A model generated the notes under the pieces. That model was not told where the DNA came from. It worked only from the letters and a program-made list of their open reading frames with translations, and ran no database searches. Below, one piece after another: positions 30,931 through 36,280 of a DNA stretch of 36,280 nucleotides (position 1 is the stretch's first letter; the number at the start of each line of letters is the position of its first letter). A program made the translations under genes and the position numbers. The DNA is from Prevotella sp. (GTDB lineage: Bacteria > Bacteroidota > Bacteroidia > Bacteroidales > Bacteroidaceae): the NCBI GenBank assembly GCA_017619275.1, contig JAFZSR010000090.1:70945-107224 (forward strand), written 5' to 3'.

Positions 30931-30991
30931 GTTAGTGGCTTAACGGCTAAAATCATAACCCGAACATTAACAAATTAAAATAATAAGTATT

Positions 30992-32920
30992 ATGGGAAAG
31001 ATTATTGGAATTGATTTAGGTACAACCAACTCGTGCGTGGCTGTCTTTGAAGGCAACGAACCTGTTGTGATTGCAAACAGCGAAGGCAAGCGTACCACGC
31101 CTTCGGTAGTGGGATTCATGGATAATGGCGAGCGCAAGATTGGCGATCCCGCCAAGCGTCAGGCCATTACCAACCCGAAGAAGACCGTCTACAGCATCAA
31201 GCGCTTCATGGGTGAGACTTGGCAGCAGACGGAGAAAGAAATCTCGCGCGTGCCCTTCTCGGTGGTGAACCAGGGTGGCTATCCTCGTGTCGATATCGAC
31301 GGACGTTTCTATACGCCGCAGGAAATCTCGGCCATGGTGCTGCAGAAGATGAAGAAGACCGCCGAGGACTATCTGGGCCAGGAGGTGACCGATGCCGTCA
31401 TCACCGTGCCCGCATACTTCAGTGACAGTCAGCGTCAGGCCACGAAGGAGGCCGGACAGATTGCCGGACTGAACGTCCGTCGTATTGTCAACGAGCCTAC
31501 CGCTGCCGCTCTGGCATACGGTATCGACAAGACCAACAAGGACATGAAGATTGCCGTCTTCGACCTTGGCGGCGGTACCTTCGATATCTCCATCCTTGAC
31601 TTCGGCGGTGGCGTGTTCGAGGTGCTCAGCACCAATGGCGACACCCATCTGGGCGGCGACGACTTCGACCAGGTCATCATCGACTGGTTGGTGCAGGAGT
31701 TCCGCAACGACGAGGGTGCAGACCTGAAGAGCGACCCCATGGCCATGCAGCGACTGAAGGAAGCTGCCGAGAAGGCTAAGATTGAGCTGTCGTCGACCAC
31801 TTCGACAGAGATCAATCTGCCCTACATCATGCCCGTGGGCGGCGTGCCCAAGCACCTGGTGAAGACCCTCACCCGCGCTAAGTTCGAGCAGTTGGCCCAC
31901 AACCTCATCCAGGCTTGTCTGGTTCCCTGCCAGAATGCTGTTCGTGACGCTGGCATCTCGGTCAACGACATCAACGAGGTCATCCTCGTGGGCGGTTCGA
32001 GCCGTATTCCCGCTGTGCAGACTCTGGTGAAGAACTACTTCGGCAAGGAGCCTTCGAAGGGCGTGAATCCCGACGAGGTCGTCGCAGTGGGCGCAGCCAT
32101 CCAGGGCGCCATCCTCAACCAGGAGACGGGACAGGACATCGTACTGCTCGACGTGACCCCGTTGACCCTCGGTATCGAGACCCTCGGCGGCGTGATGACG
32201 AAGCTGATTGATGCCAACACCACCATCCCCTGCAAACAGAGCCAGGTCTTTTCTACTGCTGCCGACAACCAGACGGAGGTGACCATCCACGTGCTGCAGG
32301 GCGAGCGCCCCATGGCCAGCCAGAACAAGAGCCTCGGACAGTTCAACCTCACCGGCATCGCTCCCGCTCGTCGTGGTATTCCTCAGATTGAGGTCACCTT
32401 CGACATCGACGCCAACGGTATCGTGAAGGTCAGTGCCAAGGATAAGGCCACCGGCAAGGAGCAGGCCATCCGCATCGAGGCTTCCTCGGGTCTCTCGCAG
32501 GACGAAATCAACCGCATGAAGGCCGAGGCCGAGCAGTTCGCCGAGGCCGATAAGAAGGAGCGTGAGCGCATCGACAAGATGAACCAGGCCGACTCGATGA
32601 TCTTCCAGACCGAGACCTTCTTGCAGGAGAATGGCGACAAGCTGGGTGCCGACAAGGCCAACGTCGAGGCCGCCGTACAGCAGCTGAAGGACGCCCACAA
32701 GAGTGGCGACGTCAATGCCATCGACACGGCCATCAATAACCTGAACCAGGTGATGCAGGCAGCATCTGCCAAGATGTACCAGCAGGCTGGCGCCGGCCAG
32801 CCCGGAGGTGCCGGTTTCGGTGGCCAGCAAGCCGGCGGCCAAGGCTTCCAGGGTGGACAGCAAACTCACTCCAATCCCAACGACGACGTCCAGGACGCCG
32901 ACTTCGAGGAGGTCCATTAG
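30992..32920 (+). CDS. dnaK: Molecular chaperone DnaK (Hsp70)
   Basis: The 642-residue protein is a full-length Hsp70. The ATPase domain (about 1-380) begins [20 protein letters not shown] and has [33 protein letters not shown] and the [11 protein letters not shown] segment. The substrate-binding domain (about 390-505) has [20 protein letters not shown]. The helical lid and Gly/Gln-rich tail end [12 protein letters not shown]. It refolds and disaggregates proteins with DnaJ and GrpE in the cytoplasm. There is no dnaJ or grpE nearby, so it seems to be a single-gene unit, closed by the terminator at 32953-32994. Confidence 0.98.
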   Translation: MGKIIGIDLGTTNSCVAVFEGNEPVVIANSEGKRTTPSVVGFMDNGERKIGDPAKRQAITNPKKTVYSIKRFMGETWQQTEKEISRVPFSVVNQGGYPRVDIDGRFYTPQEISAMVLQKMKKTAEDYLGQEVTDAVITVPAYFSDSQRQATKEAGQIAGLNVRRIVNEPTAAALAYGIDKTNKDMKIAVFDLGGGTFDISILDFGGGVFEVLSTNGDTHLGGDDFDQVIIDWLVQEFRNDEGADLKSDPMAMQRLKEAAEKAKIELSSTTSTEINLPYIMPVGGVPKHLVKTLTRAKFEQLAHNLIQACLVPCQNAVRDAGISVNDINEVILVGGSSRIPAVQTLVKNYFGKEPSKGVNPDEVVAVGAAIQGAILNQETGQDIVLLDVTPLTLGIETLGGVMTKLIDANTTIPCKQSQVFSTAADNQTEVTIHVLQGERPMASQNKSLGQFNLTGIAPARRGIPQIEVTFDIDANGIVKVSAKDKATGKEQAIRIEASSGLSQDEINRMKAEAEQFAEADKKERERIDKMNQADSMIFQTETFLQENGDKLGADKANVEAAVQQLKDAHKSGDVNAIDTAINNLNQVMQAASAKMYQQAGAGQPGGAGFGGQQAGGQGFQGGQQTHSNPNDDVQDADFEEVH

Positions 32921-32952
32921 TCCAAAGATAACAAACAATAACAATCGGAAAC

Positions 32953-32994
32953 CAAATCCGTGTAGCTCTCTGAGTTACACGGATTTGCCGTTTT
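32953..32994 (+). terminator. dnaK terminator
   Basis: CAAATCCGTGTA (32953-32964) pairs exactly with TACACGGATTTG (32976-32987), and an inner CTC/GAG pair extends the stem. CCGTTTT follows. It stands 32 bases after the dnaK stop. Confidence 0.85.
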
Positions 32995-33060
32995 AAGGGG
33001 TTTGGATTTCGTTATCGATTTCTATCATTTCCTATCTCAGACGTGTTCCATATTTGTACC

Positions 33061-33087
33061 GCGACAAAAAAGTCGTAAACAAGCGAC
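33061..33087. repeat. GCGAC/GTCGT inverted and direct repeats, possible att or Xis site
   Basis: GCGAC (33061-33065) and GTCGT (33072-33076) face each other across six A, and GCGAC recurs at 33083-33087. The site lies 45 bases before the first element gene, where an integrase binding or crossover region is expected. Confidence 0.35.
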
Positions 33088-33131
33088 TAAAACATACTAA
33101 ACAATATTAAACGTTAAATTAGAACAGAATT

Positions 33132-33695
33132 ATGCCAGGTATTGCATTAGAAATCAGACGGAAATGCAAGGTATGTGGGAAAGTCTTCCTTGCCAAGACA
33201 CTTGACTCACAATTTTGCTCCAAGCGCTGTGGTGACGTGTTCCGTAAACGTCAGCGCGATGCAGAGAAAAGAGAAGTACGGTTGTCGAAAATCATCCTTC
33301 AGATTCCTGAAGCCAGAGATTACATCTCGGTGAAGGAGGCTGTAGCCATCTTTGGTGTAGAACGTGACACCATCTACAGACTAATAAGAAAAGGACGAAT
33401 CCCTGCTATTAACCTTGGAACCCGCCTTACGAGAATCAAACGTGAGGATTTAGAACTATTGTTGCCCACTCGCAAATCCATAAAAAAAGAGAAGGCGAAG
33501 CCTATCCCCAAACTCTACAACCTAGAACCAGAGAATTGTTATACCGTTGGAGAGATATGCAAAAAGTATCGTATCAACGACAGCACCGTATGGGCGCATG
33601 TACGGAAGTACTCTATCCCCTCACGACAGATAGGCAACTATGTCTATATCCCCAAAGACGAAATCGATAATCTCTATAAATCCGATATATTATGA
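33132..33695 (+). CDS. Zinc-ribbon and double helix-turn-helix protein of the element
   Basis: The 187-residue protein has an N-terminal zinc-ribbon-like Cys set (C12, C15, C29, C33; KCKVCGK and FCSKRCG). Two excisionase/MerR-type winged helices follow: about 62-112 (YISVKEAVAIFGVERDTIYR) and about 137-183 (YTVGEICKKYRINDSTVWAH). Such proteins sit next to integrases of Bacteroidetes elements and are thought to bind att DNA as directionality or regulatory factors. The TGA stop overlaps the integrase ATG in an ATGA (33692-33695), so the two are translated together. Confidence 0.75.
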   Translation: MPGIALEIRRKCKVCGKVFLAKTLDSQFCSKRCGDVFRKRQRDAEKREVRLSKIILQIPEARDYISVKEAVAIFGVERDTIYRLIRKGRIPAINLGTRLTRIKREDLELLLPTRKSIKKEKAKPIPKLYNLEPENCYTVGEICKKYRINDSTVWAHVRKYSIPSRQIGNYVYIPKDEIDNLYKSDIL

Positions 33696-34954
33696 AGAAA
33701 GCAATGCTCCACACCAAAGTATCCGTCAGGCTTCGAAAGTCGGAGCTTCGTGACGAGTGGTATCTTTACCTCGAAGCCTATCCTGTGTTCAAGCCTGGGC
33801 ATGACAAGCCTTGCCGTGAACGCGAGTATCTGAACCGTATCATTAGAACTCCTTTGTGGGACAAGACACGTCCTGCTCGTTTGGATGAATACGGCAACCA
33901 ATCCTATAAGCCCAAACGTGATGTGAACGGCATCATTGTTTGTCGTTCAAAGGAAGACCGTGAAACATGTGTCTTCGCCGACAATGTGCGCATCCTCCGT
34001 CAGCGTGAATACGACAATGCTGAGCTTTATTCTGACACCGAACAAGCTATGGTGGAGAAGAAAGCTAGAGGACAGGAAGACTTCATTGAATATTTCGGGA
34101 AGCAGGCTGCTAAACGCCACAAGAATGATACCAAATCCGTCGGTGTCAATTGGGATAGAGCCAATGACTTGCTGAAGCTGTTCAACAAGAATAAACCTTT
34201 ACCGTTTGCCAAAATCGACATGCACCTAATAGAAAGTGTCAGGGACTTCTTGCTGAATGCTCCGCGAGGTGGCAAAAAAAGAGGTATCATTTCCCAAAAT
34301 ACTGCATCCACCTATTTCACGCTCTTCAAGGCAGCTCTACATCAGGCATTCATTGACAATTACTTCGATGTAGACATTGCCGCTAAGGTAAAAGGCATTT
34401 CAGGAGTAGAAAGTCGTCGCGAGTACCTGACTATCGAGGAGCTGAACAAACTCGCAGCTACTCCTTGTGAATACCCGATGCTGAAGAAAGCAGCACTCTT
34501 TAGTGCGTTGACTGGCCTCCGTCATAGCGATATACGGAAGATGAAATGGAGCGAGTTGTCAAAAGAAGGTGACCGCTACCGCATCAACTTCACCCAAAGG
34601 AAAACTGGTGGAGTAGAATACATGCCTATCTCTGAGCAAGCCTACCTTATCTGTGGTGAGCCAGGCGACTCTGACAGACTCGTTTTTGAAGGGCTTCAAG
34701 ACCCATCTTACATCAATCGTCCTGTCAAGGTTTGGATTGCTGCAGCTGGTATCAAGAAGAAAATCACGTTCCACTGTTTTCGTCATTCCTACGCAACAAA
34801 CCAGCTTACCGAGGGGACGGACATCTATACAGTATCGAAGATGCTGGGACATACAAACGTGCGCACCACACAGATATACGCCAAGGTCGTTGACTTCAAG
34901 AAAGAGGAGGCAGCACAAGCCATCAAGCTCAATCTTCAAAGCGATGTGATATAA
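33692..34954 (+). CDS. Tyrosine recombinase / integrase
   Basis: This 420-residue integrase has a helical N-terminal region, a SAM-like core-binding domain (about 125-235) and the catalytic domain (about 245-415). The catalytic set is visible: Arg277 in ALTGLRHSDIRKM, His361 and Arg364 in HCFRHSYATN, His387 in MLGHTNVRTTQIY, and the nucleophile Tyr396. It should catalyse integration and excision of the element with its partner HTH proteins. The length and HCFRHSYAT motif fit Bacteroidetes integrases of mobilizable and conjugative transposons. It appears intact. Confidence 0.93.
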   Translation: MKKAMLHTKVSVRLRKSELRDEWYLYLEAYPVFKPGHDKPCREREYLNRIIRTPLWDKTRPARLDEYGNQSYKPKRDVNGIIVCRSKEDRETCVFADNVRILRQREYDNAELYSDTEQAMVEKKARGQEDFIEYFGKQAAKRHKNDTKSVGVNWDRANDLLKLFNKNKPLPFAKIDMHLIESVRDFLLNAPRGGKKRGIISQNTASTYFTLFKAALHQAFIDNYFDVDIAAKVKGISGVESRREYLTIEELNKLAATPCEYPMLKKAALFSALTGLRHSDIRKMKWSELSKEGDRYRINFTQRKTGGVEYMPISEQAYLICGEPGDSDRLVFEGLQDPSYINRPVKVWIAAAGIKKKITFHCFRHSYATNQLTEGTDIYTVSKMLGHTNVRTTQIYAKVVDFKKEEAAQAIKLNLQSDVI

Positions 34955-35032
34955 CCCCATCAAATACCCTACTTAGGTTAAGCCATCTATGCAATAGCAA
35001 AGGTGGCTTGGCCAGTCTTTTAACTTTCATTC

Positions 35033-35180
35033 ATACGGAATAGCCTACGGAAGGCTCCCGTAAGCCATCCGTATTTCAATTATTTTCGATTTCTATTGTT
35101 AAATGATGTTTCTGAAACCGCTTGATTTCAAGCGTTTTCGGTTATTTGTTGATTGTTGTTAATACGGAACAGCATACGGA
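35033..35180. repeat. ATACGGA repeat cluster after the integrase gene
   Basis: ATACGGA occurs at 35033-35039, 35162-35168 and 35174-35180, and inverted (TCCGTAT) at 35068-35074. TACGG/CCGTA (35046-35050 and 35058-35062) is nested between the first copy and the inverted one. The spacing suggests arm-type integrase or Xis sites or a transfer-related structure. The rest of this 345-base gap holds two terminators and one promoter. Confidence 0.55.
35114..35139 (+). terminator. Hairpin terminator after the integrase
   Basis: GAAA-C-CGCTTGA pairs with TCAAGCG-T-TTTC around a 2-base loop, with a single C/T mismatch. The T-run 35135-35138 lies within the right arm. Confidence 0.6.
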
Positions 35181-35199
35181 AAGCTTTTGCCCATTTTTC

Positions 35200-35220
35200 T
35201 GCCCTTGCGAAGGGCATTTT
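35200..35220 (+). terminator. Short terminator hairpin overlapping the next promoter
   Basis: TGCCCTT (35200-35206) pairs with AAGGGCA (35210-35216) around GCG, and TTTT follows. The TTG of the downstream promoter (35205-35207) lies within the hairpin. Confidence 0.65.
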
Positions 35221-35235
35221 ATCGCACTAACTTTG
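35205..35235 (+). promoter_or_regulatory. Promoter of the excisionase-like/primase genes
   Basis: TTG (35205-35207), 20 bases and TAACTTTG (35228-35235) match the Bacteroidetes consensus. A perfect palindrome GACTGCGCAGTC (35258-35269) lies between the promoter and the ATG at 35300 and could be an operator. Confidence 0.75.
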
Positions 35236-35299
35236 CAGCCGAATTCAAATAAATGCTGACTGCGCAGTCGCAAAGTATTAACATCAAATTTCATTTAAT

Positions 35300-35695
35300 A
35301 TGGAAGATAGAAAACATACGTCGAGTGGCGTTCCCACCTTTGACATGATTCCCATGCTGATGGCGAATCTTCTCGAAGACAACAAGATTCTGTCAGCAAA
35401 GATTGATGCCCTCAACAGAAAGATCTCGGCATCTGTAGGTAATAGTAAGGACGAGGACCAGCGCATGGATGTAACTGAAGCACAAAAGTACATTCCTGGT
35501 CATCCAGCAGTTCAGACCATCTATGGCTGGACTTCCAACAATATGATACCCTATCATAAGGTTGGAAAACGCATTTATTTCGTCAAGTCAGAACTTGATG
35601 CCTGGCTCTCTAAGGAGCAACATAAGTCACAGGAGGACTTGCGAAAAGAAGCTGAGGAATATGTGAACAATCGGAGAAAACAACCTGAACTGTGA
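35300..35695 (+). CDS. Excisionase-like helix-turn-helix protein
   Basis: The 131-residue protein has a short coiled N-terminus (about 15-45, MIPMLMANLLEDNKILSAKI). A winged-helix domain of the excisionase type follows (about 57-105): MDVTEAQKYIPGHPAVQTIY, then the wing VGKRIYFVKSELDAWLS. The C-terminal tail is charged and helical. Members bind DNA next to att sites or regulate the element's genes. It is expressed from the promoter at 35205-35235 and is followed seven bases later by the primase gene, so it probably heads a replication or mobilisation operon. Confidence 0.75.
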   Translation: MEDRKHTSSGVPTFDMIPMLMANLLEDNKILSAKIDALNRKISASVGNSKDEDQRMDVTEAQKYIPGHPAVQTIYGWTSNNMIPYHKVGKRIYFVKSELDAWLSKEQHKSQEDLRKEAEEYVNNRRKQPEL

Positions 35696-35701
35696 TAAGG
35701 T

Positions 35702-36280
35702 ATGAGAATCGATCCTAACATCATTGATACGATAAAGGCAAAAGCCGACATCGTTGAGGTCATCGGTGAATATGTTCACCTGACCAAGAAGGGCCAGAAT
35801 TATACAGGACTATGCCCATTTCATAGTGACAGCACGCCGTCATTAACCGTCAGTCCCGCTAAGGGCATCTACAAGTGTTTCGCTTGTGATGCCTCTGGCG
35901 ATGTGATTAAGTTCTTGCAGGAACATCTGAAAATCTCCTTCGTGGAAGCCGTAAAGATGTTGGCAAATAAGTATGGAGTAGAGATTCCTGAAGATACCTA
36001 TTCATCCGTTGATGATGAAGACCAGCGCAAACGTGAGTCAATGTTCATTATCAATGACTATGCTACCAAGTTCTTTGCCGAGACTCTTTTCAGAGAAACA
36101 GAAGAATCGCACAAGGCTTTAGAGTATGCTACTAGCCGTTGGCCAATCGAATATGTCCGTACATTTGGTATTGGTTATGCATGCAATAGTTGGAACAGCT
36201 TTACTCAATGGGCGAAAGAAAAGGGGCTTGACAAAGACCTTTTGCTTGAATTAGGACTTGTCAAGAAGAAAAGCATGAGC
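35702..36280 (+). CDS. DNA primase, CHC2 zinc-finger type (partial, N-terminal part)
   Basis: The frame starts at ATG 35702, seven bases after the preceding gene, and is open to the window edge (193 residues seen). It begins MRIDPNIIDTIKAKADIVEV, the usual DnaG opening. The zinc finger has ligands C38, H41, C59 and C62 in GLCPFHSDSTPSL and YKCFACDASGDVIKFL. The region after about 105 matches the start of the RNA-polymerase domain of DnaG. The catalytic Toprim part lies beyond the window. As it stands inside the integrative element, it is probably the element's own primase, used after single-strand transfer, and not the chromosomal dnaG. Confidence 0.88.
   Translation, partial: MRIDPNIIDTIKAKADIVEVIGEYVHLTKKGQNYTGLCPFHSDSTPSLTVSPAKGIYKCFACDASGDVIKFLQEHLKISFVEAVKMLANKYGVEIPEDTYSSVDDEDQRKRESMFIINDYATKFFAETLFRETEESHKALEYATSRWPIEYVRTFGIGYACNSWNSFTQWAKEKGLDKDLLLELGLVKKKSMS

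Larger units (their letters stand above)
33000..36280 (+). mobile_element. One end of an integrative element (runs off the window)
   Basis: From just after the dnaK terminator the gene content changes to a zinc-ribbon/HTH protein, tyrosine integrase, excisionase-like protein and a second primase, all on the plus strand. This is the usual head of Bacteroidetes mobilizable or conjugative elements. The outer limit is not resolved. Candidate att-type repeats GCGAC-AAAAAA-GTCGT and GCGAC lie at 33061-33087. The element continues beyond 36280. Confidence 0.65.

Noticed and set aside
31016-32944. A 642-codon open frame antisense to dnaK
   Set aside because: Long open frames opposite dnaK are a well-known effect of its codon bias. 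The product has no domain, and dnaK itself is beyond doubt.
33048-33056. CATATTTG as promoter for the first element gene
   Set aside because: The first base deviates, and no TTG is found 19-21 bases upstream.

Overview
The window looks like a chromosomal segment of a gut or oral Bacteroidales bacterium, most likely Prevotella or a close relative. The evidence is seen directly: promoters of the Bacteroidetes type (TTG, 19-21 bases, TAnnTTTG), BspA-type leucine-rich-repeat surface proteins, an outer-membrane barrel with a carboxypeptidase-like N-terminal domain, glycan-degrading secreted enzymes, and a Bacteroidetes-type integrase module. Species cannot be fixed without a search.

Layout. 1-412: 3' end of an alpha-glucan phosphorylase gene. 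583-5657 (+): ECF sigma factor, membrane anti-sigma-like protein, secreted protein of unknown role and a TonB-receptor-like outer-membrane barrel; probably a surface-signalling unit. 5944-10906 (-): compact operon (lipoprotein, ATP-grasp-like protein, GH43 enzyme, GH10-like glycosidase) with ATGA overlaps between its first three genes. It is transcribed divergently from a C-terminal processing peptidase (11013-12584, +). 12797-14673 (-): dnaB, tRNA-Gly(CCC) and tRNA-Thr(CGT), with a clear promoter upstream of the tRNAs.

14955-26737 (-): accessory surface region. In transcription order it holds a PD-(D/E)XK nuclease-like gene, a 1539-residue GLUG-repeat protein, two BspA-like proteins, a shorter cohesin-like protein with a C-terminal sorting-type tail, and a 50-residue small protein. 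Four of these proteins share a cohesin-like module; three also carry a C-terminal dockerin-like module. The N-terminal half of the GLUG gene and the nuclease-like gene are much richer in A+T than their neighbours, which suggests a mosaic origin.

26738-27595: a gene-free stretch. Its most striking content is a promoter followed by a roughly 270-base string of nested hairpins ending in a U-tract on the minus strand, which I read as an undescribed structured RNA or long leader. Next to it lie a 13-bp and a 23-bp nested inverted repeat.

27596-30777 (-): GH13 alpha-amylase and fabD (overlapping), then an 84-bp tandem duplication that copies the promoter region, then a Fur-family regulator. 30992-32920 (+): dnaK, preceded by a sigma-54-like promoter and a TGACAA/TTGTCA dyad. 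From about 33000 to the right edge lies one end of an integrative element: zinc-ribbon/double-HTH protein, tyrosine integrase, excisionase-like protein and a CHC2 zinc-finger primase that runs off the window.
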